From Pseudomonadota bacterium (GTDB lineage: Bacteria > Pseudomonadota > Alphaproteobacteria > Caulobacterales > Caulobacteraceae): a stretch of DNA of 27,188 nucleotides. A program made the translations under genes and the position numbers. The stretch lies in assembly GCA_023416055.1 (NCBI GenBank), contig JAEZIH010000168.1:1-27188 (forward strand), given 5' to 3'. The notes under the pieces were generated by a model, which saw only the letters and a list, made by a program, of their open reading frames with translations, was not told where the DNA came from and made no database searches. Below, piece after piece: positions 15,764 to 24,772 of this stretch (position 1 is its first letter; each line of letters opens with the position of its first letter).

Positions 15764-17059
15764 TTAGCCTTGGAAGGGGTCGTGCATCAGGATGGTGTCG
15801 TCCCGCTCGGGGCTGGTCGACAGCAGGGCCACCGGGGCGCCGATCAGCTCCTCGATGCGGCGCACGTATTTGATGGCGTTGGCGTTGATGTCCTTGAAGC
15901 TGCGCACGCCGCTGGTGCTCTCGCTCCAGCCCTCCAGCTCCTCGAACACCGGCTCGGCCGCCGCCTGGTCCTTCAGGCTGGACGGCAGGTAGTCCAGCAC
16001 CTGGCCGCCGATGCGGTAGCCGGTGCAGATCTTCAGGGTCTTCAGCCCGTCCAGCACGTCCAGCTTGGTCAGGGCGATGCCGTCGATGCCGTTGATGGCC
16101 ACCGACTGTCGCACCAGCACGGCATCGAACCAGCCGCAGCGTCGCGCCCGGCCGGTGTTGACCCCCACCTCGCGGCCTACGGTGGCCAGATGCTCGCCGA
16201 CCTCGTCGTCCAGCTCACAGGCGAAGGGCCCCTCGCCCACGCGGGTGGTGTAGGCCTTGACGATGCCCAGCACGTAGCCGACGCCGCGGGGCCCGAGACC
16301 CGAACCCGCCGCCGCCTGCCCGGCCACGGTGTTCGAGCTGGTCACATAGGGATAGGTGCCGTGATCGACGTCGAGGAAGGCCCCCTGGGCGCCCTCGAAC
16401 AGCACGCGCTTGCCTGCGCGGCGGGCCTGATCCAGCACGCGCCAGGCCGGCTGGACGTACGGCAGGATCTTGGGCGCGATCTCCAGCAACTGGGCCAGAA
16501 GGGCGTCGGGGTCGATGGGCTCCAGGCCGAGGCCGGCGCGCAAGGGATCGTGGTGCGCGCGCAGGCGGTCGATCTTGACCTTCAGGTCCTCGGCGCTGGC
16601 CAGGTCGCAGACGCGGATGGCGCGGCGGCCGACCTTGTCCTCATAGGCGGGGCCGATGCCTCGTCCGGTCGTGCCGATGCGCGCGCCCGGAGCGCTGGCG
16701 GCGGCCTCGCGGGCCACGTCCAGGGCCGGATGGATGGGCAGGATCAGGCACGCGTTGTCGGCGACGATCAGCACGTCGGGGCTGATGTGCACGCCCTGGG
16801 ACTCGATGGTCTCTATTTCGCGGACCAGATGCCAGGGATCCACGACAACGCCGTTGCCGATGATCGAGGGCTTGCCCTGAACCACACCCGACGGCAGCAG
16901 CGCCAGCTTGTAGACCTTGCCGTCGACGACGAGGGTGTGACCGGCGTTGTGACCGCCCTGGAAGCGGACGACCACGTCCGCCCGGTTCGACAGCCAGTCG
17001 ACGATCTTGCCCTTGCCTTCGTCGCCCCACTGGGCTCCGACCACCGCGACGTTCGCCAA
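15764..17059 (-). CDS. purA: Adenylosuccinate synthetase
   Basis: A 431-residue enzyme that joins IMP and aspartate with GTP in the first step to AMP. The N-terminal GTP-binding loop [14 protein letters not shown] with catalytic Asp13, the segment [11 protein letters not shown] with His41, [21 protein letters not shown], the loop [25 protein letters not shown], and [12 protein letters not shown] with [12 protein letters not shown] are all conserved. Length is standard. The start is a TTG (giving Met-Ala-Asn-Val-Ala) with GGAGAAG about five bases upstream; no ATG would retain the GTP loop. It is on the same strand as serC, 82 bases downstream of it, and may be cotranscribed or have its own promoter in that gap. 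Confidence 0.97.
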   Translation of the reverse strand: MANVAVVGAQWGDEGKGKIVDWLSNRADVVVRFQGGHNAGHTLVVDGKVYKLALLPSGVVQGKPSIIGNGVVVDPWHLVREIETIESQGVHISPDVLIVADNACLILPIHPALDVAREAAASAPGARIGTTGRGIGPAYEDKVGRRAIRVCDLASAEDLKVKIDRLRAHHDPLRAGLGLEPIDPDALLAQLLEIAPKILPYVQPAWRVLDQARRAGKRVLFEGAQGAFLDVDHGTYPYVTSSNTVAGQAAAGSGLGPRGVGYVLGIVKAYTTRVGEGPFACELDDEVGEHLATVGREVGVNTGRARRCGWFDAVLVRQSVAINGIDGIALTKLDVLDGLKTLKICTGYRIGGQVLDYLPSSLKDQAAAEPVFEELEGWSESTSGVRSFKDINANAIKYVRRIEELIGAPVALLSTSPERDDTILMHDPFQG

Positions 17060-17141
17060 GACGCTTCTCCGCTACCGGCATTTCGGACTGCGGGCGCAGC
17101 CTATAGCGGGGGAATCGTGCGGTGTCGTCCCGGAGGCGGGA

Positions 17142-18293
17142 TTAATCGGCCATCGCCGTCGCGAAAGCCCAGTCCAGCCACGGGGTCAGCGCCTCGATGT
17201 CGGCGGCCTCGACCGTGCAGCCGCACCAGATGCGCAGGCCGGCGGGCGCGTTGCGATGGCTCTCGACGTCGTAGCCCGCCCCCTCGCCCTCGAGCAGGGA
17301 CTTGATCCTCTTCACCAGCGCCTGCCGCGCGGCCTCGTCCATGGCGCTCACGCGCGGATCGACGAACTTCAGGCAAACGGAGGTGGTGGAACGGATCGAC
17401 GGATCCGCGGCGAGGTAGTCGATCCAGTCCGTGCGCCGCACCCAGGCGTCCAGAGCCGCGGCGTTGGCCTCGGTGCGGGCGATCAGCGCGGGCAGACCGC
17501 CGATCGACAGACCCCATTCCACCCCGTCGATCCAGTCCTCCAGCGTCCAGACCGAGAAGGTGTTGATCATCGAGCCTTCGGCCAGCGCCCGCTCGAAACC
17601 CTCGGCGCCGCGCAGCCTCAGCACCTTCGGCACCGGGCGCGGCGGCGTGTAGCGATCCAGCCGCTCGACCGCCCGCGGCGACAAGGCCGCCATGCCCAGC
17701 CCCGCCTCGCCGCCGAGGGCCTTCTGGAAGCTGAAGGTCACCACATCCAGCCGGTCCCATGGCAAGGGCATGGCGAAGGCGGCCGAGGTCGCGTCGCAGA
17801 TCACCAGTCCCTCGCGATCGCGCGCGATCCAGTCGCCGCCGGGCGCGCGCACGCCCGAGGTCGTGCCGTTCCACGGAAAGACCAGATCGCTGGCCGCATC
17901 CACGTGCGACACATCGGGGAAGGCGCCCCACGGGGCCGTGAGGATTTCGGGCTCGAGCTGCAGGTGATCGCGCAGGTCGGTCGCCCAGACCTTGCCGAAA
18001 TTCTCGAACGCCAGCGCCTGCACGGTACGCTCGCCGAGCATCGACCACATGGCCGCCTCGACCGCCCCCGTGTCCGAGCCCGGCACGTAGACAAGCCGCC
18101 AGTCGTCGGGCAGTTCCAGAAGCTTCCGGGTGATCCTGACGCCATGGGCGAAGCGCTCGACCACCTCCGGCGCGCGAATCCCGCGGCCCAGCAGTTCGTG
18201 CGGAATGGCCTGGCTCGACCAGCCCGGACGTTTGGCGGTCGGCCCCGAGGAGAACCACGGACGTTCGGGCTTGCGGTTGGGCTTGTGGTTCAT
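17142..18293 (-). CDS. serC: Phosphoserine aminotransferase (alphaproteobacterial form)
   Basis: A 383-residue PLP enzyme that transaminates phosphohydroxypyruvate to phosphoserine in serine synthesis (and its homologue in PLP synthesis). The N-terminus KPERPWFSSGPTAKRPGW, VPGSDTGAVEAAMWSMLG, the segment LVFPWNGTTSGVRAP, VICDATSAAFAMPLPWDRLDV and the PLP-lysine region TFSFQKALGGEAGLGMAAL (Lys191) follow the Caulobacter/Rhizobium-type SerC rather than the E. coli type. The ATG at 18293 shares its A with the dnaJ-like stop (TGATG), so the two are translationally coupled; a GTG four codons upstream is less likely. The usual partner serA is not next to it here: purA follows directly. Confidence 0.93.
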   Translation of the reverse strand: MNHKPNRKPERPWFSSGPTAKRPGWSSQAIPHELLGRGIRAPEVVERFAHGVRITRKLLELPDDWRLVYVPGSDTGAVEAAMWSMLGERTVQALAFENFGKVWATDLRDHLQLEPEILTAPWGAFPDVSHVDAASDLVFPWNGTTSGVRAPGGDWIARDREGLVICDATSAAFAMPLPWDRLDVVTFSFQKALGGEAGLGMAALSPRAVERLDRYTPPRPVPKVLRLRGAEGFERALAEGSMINTFSVWTLEDWIDGVEWGLSIGGLPALIARTEANAAALDAWVRRTDWIDYLAADPSIRSTTSVCLKFVDPRVSAMDEAARQALVKRIKSLLEGEGAGYDVESHRNAPAGLRIWCGCTVEAADIEALTPWLDWAFATAMAD

Positions 18294-19207
18294 CAGTCGC
18301 GCCACGGGCGGAAGGCGCCGCGATCGCGCATGCCCTGGGCCAGCTTGGTCAGCCCCTCGTCCGGCGTCTCGGGTAGTTGCACCATCAGCTTGGCCAGCAG
18401 GTCGCCTCGCTTGCCGCCGGCGAAGGCGCCCTTGCCTTTCAGACGCAGCACCTTGCCCGAGTTCGAACCGGCCGGAATGGTCATGCTGACCGTCCCTTCC
18501 GGCGTGCGCACCGGGATCTTGCCGCCCAGCACCGCGTCCGGCAGCGGCACGGGCAGGTCCATGGTCAGGTCAGAGCCGTCGCGCTGGAACACCGGATGGG
18601 GCGCGATCTTCAGGGTGATCAGGGCGTCGCCCGCCTCGCTGCGTCCGGCCGCGCCGGGGGCGCCCTGGCCGCGCAGCCGGATGACCTGGCCGTCGGATGC
18701 GCCCTTGGGGATGCTGACGTCCAGGGTGCGGCCGTCCGAAAACTGGATCCGCCGCGTCGCGCCGGTGATGGAGTCCTCGAGGCTGATCTCCAGGGTCGCC
18801 TTCACATCGGCGCCCCGCGCGGAGAAGCCCCCGCGGGCTCCGCCCCGCGCGGCGCCGCCGAACATGCCGCCGAACAGCTCGTCGAGGTCGATGTTCTCGA
18901 AACCGCCGCGGGCGCCGGCCTGGCCGAAGGGACTTCCGCCCGGACCGCCGCGGGCGCCGCCGCCGAAGCCGCGAAACTGCTCCCGCCCGTCGGCGTCGAT
19001 CTCGCCCCGATCGTATTTGGCCCGCTTTTCCGGATCACCCAGCAGGTCGAAGGCGGCGGTCACGCGCTTGAAGCGCTCGTCCGCCTTGCGGTCGCCCGGA
19101 TTGCGGTCGGGGTGCAATTCCTTGGCGAGCTTGCGGAACGCCTTCTTGATCTCGTCCGCGCTCGCGCCCTTCGAAACGCCGAGTTCCTTGTAGGGGTCGC
19201 CCGCCAC
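18293..19207 (-). CDS. DnaJ-class co-chaperone, CbpA-like
   Basis: A 304-residue Hsp40 without the zinc-finger region. The J domain (about 1-68) reads DPYKELGVSKGASADEIKKA, has the DnaK-stimulating HPD motif at 32-34 and continues to FDLLGDPEKRAKYDRG. A Gly/Phe-rich linker follows (about 80-130; FRGFGGGARGGPGG, DLDELFGGMFGG). The two beta-barrel client-binding domains include TLEISLEDSITGATRRIQF, VSIPKGASDGQVIRLRGQG, GDALITLKIAPHPVFQRDG and MTIPAGSNSGKVLRLKGKGA. Length and lack of CxxCxGxG repeats place it with CbpA-type proteins. The start is GTG at 19207. The stop is shared with the serC start. It stands 87 bases after the GTA tail-tip gene on the same strand. Confidence 0.92.
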   Translation of the reverse strand: MAGDPYKELGVSKGASADEIKKAFRKLAKELHPDRNPGDRKADERFKRVTAAFDLLGDPEKRAKYDRGEIDADGREQFRGFGGGARGGPGGSPFGQAGARGGFENIDLDELFGGMFGGAARGGARGGFSARGADVKATLEISLEDSITGATRRIQFSDGRTLDVSIPKGASDGQVIRLRGQGAPGAAGRSEAGDALITLKIAPHPVFQRDGSDLTMDLPVPLPDAVLGGKIPVRTPEGTVSMTIPAGSNSGKVLRLKGKGAFAGGKRGDLLAKLMVQLPETPDEGLTKLAQGMRDRGAFRPWRD

Positions 19208-19294
19208 GTTCGCGCCAGCTCCTGCCGCATCAAGTCCGATCCGTCAGTTAGGGCATTCCCTCCGCAGCGCAAAGGCGGCGGCGCAGATTCCGCG

Positions 19295-22200
19295 TCAGGC
19301 CAATAGCCTGCGCGCCTCCACGCCCCAGCCCCAGGCCTCGCCCCACTGGGCGACGCCGACTTCGACGCCCTCCAGACCTTCCGGAAAATCGACGGCAATG
19401 TCGCTGGCCGCGTAGGTCGCAACCTCGCCCTCGACCTCGAACGCGCGGACCTCCGCGTCTCCCGACAGGATGCGCACGCGATATCGCGACGGATCGGAAG
19501 ACTCGGAGACCCCGTCCCAGCGGTCGCCGTCCAGCCGTGATCGCGGCAGCCAGGTCAGATCGATCCCGCCGTCGGCCCTCTCCACGGTGCGGAGGTGGGC
19601 CGGACTCCACGGCCGGCCGTGCAGGCCCAGGTGCGTGAAGGTGACCTCGGCGGTCCCGGCGCCGCCCGGGGGCGCGCCCGCCGGACCGGCCCGCCAGATT
19701 AGCGGCAGACCACGCTCGGCCGGTGATGATGCCGCCCGCGCCAGCGCCTCGTCCAGGAAGACAACGATGGCCCCGGCCGGAGCCCCGGCCCGGGTGGCCG
19801 CCTCGGTGCCCTGCTGCCCGCGCAGCAAGCCGGTCAGCCGCCAGACGGCGTCGCCGATCAGGCTCGCGTTCCGGAACTGGACGATCTCCCAGCCCTCCGC
19901 AGTCTCGACGGCCAGCGCATTGCCGCCGGCGAAGACCGCCGACAGCGACCGGCTTTCCGGATCCCGCCCCTCCACGCGCACCTCGACGACCCCGACGTCG
20001 TCCCAGCGATGACGCACCCCGGGCAGCAGGGGCGCAGCCAGCCGGCCGACGGTCGCCGGGACGTCGACGGTGGCGCGCATCGTCAGGCCGGCCACATCTG
20101 GCCCGGCGAAGACCTGCATCGGCCGCCACGGGTTAGCCGCGACTATGGCGACAGGCCGCGCGTCATCGGAGCCGCCGGGCAGCGGAGGCAGGTCGAGCAT
20201 GCGGAAGAAGGGCGCGCCGCCGGCCTGGCTGTCTCCGCTTGGCTGCGGGTCGCCGTCCTCCGGGCGGACGCCGTGGCTGACCACCGGCTCGAGCATGATG
20301 GACGGCGACCGGGCGACATCCATCCGGGCCACCCGCCAGCGCCGGTCCGCGTCCTCCATCCGGACCGTGTCGCCCGGCTCCATCGCAAGCAGCTGGAGCG
20401 GACCCGGCCTGACCGTCAGCCGATCCTGCCGGCCCGCGTCCAGCGCACGTCTCGCCGCGGCCTCAGCCAGGGCGTGACCGCACACCGCCGGCAGGTCGAA
20501 GTCCAGCGCTCCGCCCTCGCCTGGAGCGCGGGCGATCGCGGCTCCGGTCACATAGCCGGCGTCCCCGTCGATGAAGCGCACCCGGGCGCAGGACGGTTGA
20601 TCCTCCAGAACGCGATCGCTCCGTACGGGCCCGCCGGCGTCGGGCAAAGCGAGGTCGTCCGGCTCCAGCGTCATCGCGACCAGCTCGTCCCCGATGATCG
20701 AGACGCGCCCGCCGCGTTCCGCCGCCGTCATGCCCAGCGCAGTCAGCAGCGGCTCCAGCGCGTCCCGCACCCGCATCGGGCGATCGATGACATAGCCCTG
20801 CACCTCGCCTGCGGGCAGGCCGATCTCGAACTCGGAGTCCTGCAGTCCGGCTCGCCTGAGGATTTCGGCGATCAGGTTGCGCGCGCCGCCGCCCAGGCGC
20901 CCGTTCAGCCAGTGCCCGGTGCGCCACGCCCCGGCGTCGGCCCAGACTTCTGAACGGGCCGGGAAGTCGGGCCACGGCCGCGCATCCCAGCACCAGGCGT
21001 CCGCCGCCTCCAGCATCGGCCCGCCATAGACCGGCGACGCCGGATTGGCGGCCGAATCCGCGAAATGCGCCAGCACCGCCTCCAGCGCGCGGCGCTGCAT
21101 GAGGTCGTCCCGCGTGCCCTCGGAGTACGGCGGGATCGCCCCTTCCGAACTCTTCGGATCCGGGAACAGGTTCGGCGCGTTGGCGCCGCGGTCGACGGCC
21201 GGACAGCCGAACTCCGTCAGCCGGATCGGCTTCATCCCGGGAACCCACGCCGTCAGCGTCGCGCTCCTCGCCCCGCCCGGCCGGTCGTGATGAGGGTTCG
21301 ACCACCAGCCCTTCAGGTCCTTGACGCGAAACACCCAGTCCTCGCCGTGCGCCAGGTCGACGATCGGCGAGCGCAGCTGCAGGTCGCGGTCATCGTCCGA
21401 AGCGTAGAACCAGTCGTAGCCCTCGCCTCCAGCGACCTGAGCGGCCAACCCCTCCGGGTCGTGCGGACCGTTGAAAACCGCGCCGTCCAGGCCACCGTCG
21501 CCCTCGCGCCAGTCCGCAAGCGGCGGGTACCAGTCGATCCCGACGTAATCGATGTCGGCGTCCGCCCACAGCGGGTCGAGATGAAAGATCGCCTCGCCCC
21601 CGTCCCGCCAGCCGGCGTATTCCGACCAGTCCGCGGCATAGGACAGCTTGCACCGGTCGCCCATGATCGCCCGGCACTCGCCCGCCAGTACCCGAAAGGC
21701 CTCGACCGCCGGAAAACCGCCGTCCGCGTCGCGCGTCTGCGTCAGGCCGCGCATCTCCGAACCGATCAGCAGGCCGTCCGCCCCGCACTCCGCAGCCAGC
21801 GCCGCGTAGTGCAGCGCCAGCCGCCGCAGGCCCCAGTCATCCGGCCCGCCGAAGATGGCCGCCACGTCGGCGACCGCGTCCCCTCCATCCCGTCCCCGTA
21901 CCCGCCCGCGCCACGGGTACGGCGGCTGCTCCGCCTCGCCGGCCAAGCCGGGCAGATCATTGCCCGCCGGCACATCCATGAAGACGAAGGGATAGAGCGT
22001 CACCTCCAGCCCCCGCGCCTTCAGCTCGGCGACCGCCTGTCGGACGCTCTCGTCCGAGGGCGTGCCTCCATAGGCCGGACCGCCGCCGCTTTCGGATATC
22101 AGGTGCGCCGTTCCGCGCGTCAGTCCGGCCACGGACCACGGCCAGGGCTCGGTCGGCTTGTCCCGCCGCTCCACGCCGGGCCGAATGCTGCACTGTCCGG

Positions 22201-23017
22201 CGCGCAGGTCGTCGCCGAACCACCCGACTACCAGGCTGACGCGCTTCAGATGCGGCAGCTGAGCCTGCAACTGATCGAGCGAGAGGGCGAGGTCGCTCCG
22301 CCCGTCGCCGCCGTGCACATTCTCCGCCGTGGTCTTTGTCAGACCTTCGCGGCGGAACACCGCCTCGGAGGCCAGCACGAACTCCCCGGCCCCCGGAATC
22401 AGGCAGATTCCCTCCAGCCGGTCCTCCAGCGCGGGCGTCGCGCCCCGAGGGCGGCGGAACACCTCGAACGCCAGCTGCGGCGGGCGATTGCCCCAGGGTC
22501 CAAGCGGCAGGTCCTCGAACACCACATAGGCGGTCCCGCGATAGGCGGGCGCCGCGCCCTCCACGGCCTCGATCAGGGGATCAGGCGCCTGGTCCTCCGT
22601 CCCCCGGTGCAGCCGCATGGTGACGCCGCTCCGCTCCATCAGCTGTCCGTCCGCCCAGACCCGGCCGACGCCGTCGATCGGACCCTCGCACAGCGCAACC
22701 GCGAAGCTCAGCGAATAGTCGTATTCCGTGACCCGCGGTCCGCCCTTGCCGGCGGACGAGGTCGTACGGCCCTCGCGGAAGCGCGCGGCCCAGATCACCT
22801 GCCCCGCCACGCGCGCCCGACCGAAGACGCAGGCCATTGGCGCGCCCTCGGCCGCGCCCTGCAACGCCAGGGCGCTCAGTCGCGGCCCTCTCTGGCGCGG
22901 CGGCTCCAACCCGGCGACCAGACGGCTGTCCAGCAGGCCGCCGATGACGCTCCCGATCGCCCGTCCCACGCCGCCGCCGATCGCCTGACCGACGCCGCCC
23001 AGCACCACCTGCGCCAT
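19295..23017 (-). CDS. GTA tail-tip megatron protein (gp15 homologue)
   Basis: A 1240-residue protein, close to the roughly 1300 of RcGTA gp15. The N-terminus has a Gly-rich hydrophobic helix (VVLGGVGQAIGGGVGRAIGSVIGG). Residues about 250-610 form the GTA TIM-barrel-like domain: RVSLVVGWFGDDLRAG, VTLYPFVFMDVPAGN, LLIGSEMRGLTQ, YVGIDWYPPLADW and IRLTEFGCPAVDRGANAPN, where the Glu in GSEM and the Glu in TEFG could be a glycosidase-like pair. From about 700 a phage-tail segment follows (LIAEILRRAGL, RVRDALEPLLTALGM), then beta-rich C-terminal modules. In RcGTA this protein forms the tip that contacts the host surface. The start ATG shares its A with the gp14 stop (TGATG). The frame is open further upstream, but that part overlaps gp14 and is a shadow. 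Confidence 0.92.
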   Translation of the reverse strand: MAQVVLGGVGQAIGGGVGRAIGSVIGGLLDSRLVAGLEPPRQRGPRLSALALQGAAEGAPMACVFGRARVAGQVIWAARFREGRTTSSAGKGGPRVTEYDYSLSFAVALCEGPIDGVGRVWADGQLMERSGVTMRLHRGTEDQAPDPLIEAVEGAAPAYRGTAYVVFEDLPLGPWGNRPPQLAFEVFRRPRGATPALEDRLEGICLIPGAGEFVLASEAVFRREGLTKTTAENVHGGDGRSDLALSLDQLQAQLPHLKRVSLVVGWFGDDLRAGQCSIRPGVERRDKPTEPWPWSVAGLTRGTAHLISESGGGPAYGGTPSDESVRQAVAELKARGLEVTLYPFVFMDVPAGNDLPGLAGEAEQPPYPWRGRVRGRDGGDAVADVAAIFGGPDDWGLRRLALHYAALAAECGADGLLIGSEMRGLTQTRDADGGFPAVEAFRVLAGECRAIMGDRCKLSYAADWSEYAGWRDGGEAIFHLDPLWADADIDYVGIDWYPPLADWREGDGGLDGAVFNGPHDPEGLAAQVAGGEGYDWFYASDDDRDLQLRSPIVDLAHGEDWVFRVKDLKGWWSNPHHDRPGGARSATLTAWVPGMKPIRLTEFGCPAVDRGANAPNLFPDPKSSEGAIPPYSEGTRDDLMQRRALEAVLAHFADSAANPASPVYGGPMLEAADAWCWDARPWPDFPARSEVWADAGAWRTGHWLNGRLGGGARNLIAEILRRAGLQDSEFEIGLPAGEVQGYVIDRPMRVRDALEPLLTALGMTAAERGGRVSIIGDELVAMTLEPDDLALPDAGGPVRSDRVLEDQPSCARVRFIDGDAGYVTGAAIARAPGEGGALDFDLPAVCGHALAEAAARRALDAGRQDRLTVRPGPLQLLAMEPGDTVRMEDADRRWRVARMDVARSPSIMLEPVVSHGVRPEDGDPQPSGDSQAGGAPFFRMLDLPPLPGGSDDARPVAIVAANPWRPMQVFAGPDVAGLTMRATVDVPATVGRLAAPLLPGVRHRWDDVGVVEVRVEGRDPESRSLSAVFAGGNALAVETAEGWEIVQFRNASLIGDAVWRLTGLLRGQQGTEAATRAGAPAGAIVVFLDEALARAASSPAERGLPLIWRAGPAGAPPGGAGTAEVTFTHLGLHGRPWSPAHLRTVERADGGIDLTWLPRSRLDGDRWDGVSESSDPSRYRVRILSGDAEVRAFEVEGEVATYAASDIAVDFPEGLEGVEVGVAQWGEAWGWGVEARRLLA

Positions 23018-23469
23018 CAGTCGCCCTCCTCGCTGGGCCAGGCGAAGGCCGCGGCCAGCCGACTGCGCCACCATCCACCGATCCAGCTCTCCACCACGGA
23101 CCGGCCCCAATAGGCGTGGATCATCCTCGCCGGCTCGGCCCCGACCGCCGTCCCGTCGCTCAGGATGGCGCAATGCTTGGCCGGCGCTCCGGGCGCCATG
23201 CGGAACAGCAGCACGTCTCCGGCGCCCGCCCTCTCCAACGGGATCTCGCGCAGCCACCGCCGGGCCGCCCGCAGCAGGGTCTCTTCTCCGCCCACCTCGG
23301 CCCAGTCCGGGCGGTACGGCCCCGCCTGCTCGGGCTCGGCGCCAATCAGCTCGCGCCACACGCCGCGCAGCAGCCCGAGGCAGTCCGCCCCCTCGCCGCG
23401 CAGGCTGGCCTGATGGCGGTAGGGCGTGCCCAGCCAGGTCCGTGCGATCGCGACCGCCCGCGTGTTCAT
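23017..23469 (-). CDS. GTA tail peptidase, NlpC/P60 family (gp14 homologue)
   Basis: A 150-residue cell-wall hydrolase of the NlpC/P60 fold. The catalytic Cys30 is in EGADCLGLLRG and His99 in APAKHCAIL; a polar third residue is probably His118 in RMIHAYWGRSVVESW. The N-terminal ARTWLGTPYRHQAS is the family's usual entry helix and loop. In the RcGTA particle this protein sits in the baseplate and is thought to cut peptidoglycan of the recipient so DNA can pass. The start ATG overlaps the gp13 stop (ATGA) and its stop overlaps the gp15 start, so the three are translated in series. No signal peptide, as expected for a particle component. Confidence 0.93.
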   Translation of the reverse strand: MNTRAVAIARTWLGTPYRHQASLRGEGADCLGLLRGVWRELIGAEPEQAGPYRPDWAEVGGEETLLRAARRWLREIPLERAGAGDVLLFRMAPGAPAKHCAILSDGTAVGAEPARMIHAYWGRSVVESWIGGWWRSRLAAAFAWPSEEGD

Positions 23470-24119
23470 CGGCGGCTCCCGCCGTCGTGACCACCGCCCG
23501 TCGCCGGAACGGCGGTCAGGAAGTCGTCTCCGGGGACGTCAGGAAAGCCCTGGAAGTTTATGGCGTTGGCGAACTTCGCCTGGCACGTGGCCCACCGCTT
23601 GTCGCAGCTCTCGCCGGGGAAGGCGGCCAGATCGACCCGGCAACGCCCGTCGCCGAGTTCGGCGTCGCAGTCGCGGCCATAGGTCCGTCCCACCACCCGC
23701 TCGAGGGCCGCCAGCGGCCCCTCCAGGTCAGCCACGAACCCCTCGCCCTCGCGGCGGATGCGGGCGAGCCGCCCCGTCCACAGCCGCACCTTCAGCTCAG
23801 GCCGCCGCCAGTCCACGCGCCACAGCTCGATCCGCGCCCGGTCCAGTCGACCATTGGCGATGTCGGCCTCGCTCAGAGTCTCGTCGTCCAGAACCCCGGC
23901 GACCGCCGCCGTCCCCGGCGTCAGCCCAGCCGCGCCCTCGGCCGCCCCGGCGGTCCAGCCGCTGGAGGCGCGACAGGTCGTGCCGCCCACCTCCAGGTCG
24001 CGGTCGTGATCGGTGAAGCCGGCGACCACGCCGTCCGTCCGCGTCAGGATCCAGACGTGGCACAGCGTGGCCGCGCCGCTCTCGATCCGCTCCGCCAGTT
24101 CCGCAGGGATCGCCCGCAT
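23466..24119 (-). CDS. GTA baseplate hub protein, DUF2163/BR0599 family (gp13 homologue)
   Basis: A 217-residue protein. The N-terminal half (MRAIPAELAERIESGAATLC, GFTDHDRDLEVGG, SEADIANGRLDRARIELW) is the DUF2163 domain. The C-terminal part has four regularly placed cysteines (Cys151, 160, 172 and 179) in RDCDAELGDGRC and ESCDKRWATC, followed by FANAINFQGFPDVPGDDF, the strongly conserved end of this family. As I recall, the RcGTA structure describes the hub as holding an iron-sulfur cluster; these cysteines are the obvious ligands. The start at 24119 shares its A with the gp12 stop (TGATG); the frame is open further upstream inside gp12, which is a shadow. Confidence 0.93.
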   Translation of the reverse strand: MRAIPAELAERIESGAATLCHVWILTRTDGVVAGFTDHDRDLEVGGTTCRASSGWTAGAAEGAAGLTPGTAAVAGVLDDETLSEADIANGRLDRARIELWRVDWRRPELKVRLWTGRLARIRREGEGFVADLEGPLAALERVVGRTYGRDCDAELGDGRCRVDLAAFPGESCDKRWATCQAKFANAINFQGFPDVPGDDFLTAVPATGGGHDGGSRR

Positions 24120-24748
24120 CAGACCCTCACCTCGATCAGGGGAACGGCCGCCATCCGGCCCGCCGCGAAGCTTTCCAGGGTCACGTCGAGGCGATCCGCG
24201 TCGAAGCGCACCGGTACGTCGAACTCGAACCCCGCGGTCACTACCGCGCCGTCCGCGGGCGCAGTCTGAAGCGTGACCACGCCGGTCGCCGCATCCACCT
24301 CGAACTGGCCCTCCGTCAGCTCTTCGGAACCGACTGCAACCTGAACCGAGCCTTCGACGGGCTTGGCGACGATCCGCTCTGCGGCCTCCTGCCCTTTGCC
24401 GTAGAGCTTCCGCAGCTGAAAGCTGGTCCGTTCGCCGTCGCCCAAGCCGAGCGTCTGGTCGAAGGCCGTGACGTCCGCCCCCGGCCCGCACGACTTGAAA
24501 TCGGCGAAGTCTCGGAAGCGAAATCCGTACAGCCGGCCTCGCCGCGCCTCGAAAAAGGCGGTCAGGGCGGCCATGTCGTCCAGCGACCTCAGATTGGCGC
24601 CGATCAGATAGCGCCGGCGGCCCTGCGCCCACGGAGTCGAGCGCCGCTCGAAGCCCGAGCCGAGCGTGACCACCTCGGTCCGCCGCTCCACCCCGCCCGT
24701 CGACCCGAACGCCAGGCGCGCGGGCAGCCTCACCTCGTGAAAGGCCAT
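24119..24748 (-). CDS. GTA distal tail protein, DUF2460 family (gp12 homologue)
   Basis: A 209-residue protein. It opens with MAFHEVRLPARLAFGSTGG, the usual start of the DUF2460/TIGR02217 family. Family segments RRYLIGANLRSLDDMAALTAFFEARRGRLYGFRFRDFADFKS and FDQTLGLGDGERTSFQLRKLYG follow, ending in the short strand VPLIEVRV. In RcGTA the protein forms the ring joining the tail tube to the hub. A 24-base gap separates its start from the tape-measure stop and contains GGGAG as ribosome-binding site, one of the few non-overlapping junctions in the cluster. This is one of the most diagnostic GTA genes. Confidence 0.93.
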   Translation of the reverse strand: MAFHEVRLPARLAFGSTGGVERRTEVVTLGSGFERRSTPWAQGRRRYLIGANLRSLDDMAALTAFFEARRGRLYGFRFRDFADFKSCGPGADVTAFDQTLGLGDGERTSFQLRKLYGKGQEAAERIVAKPVEGSVQVAVGSEELTEGQFEVDAATGVVTLQTAPADGAVVTAGFEFDVPVRFDADRLDVTLESFAAGRMAAVPLIEVRV

Positions 24749-24772
24749 CGTCGCTCTCCCGTCCTTCGGGGG

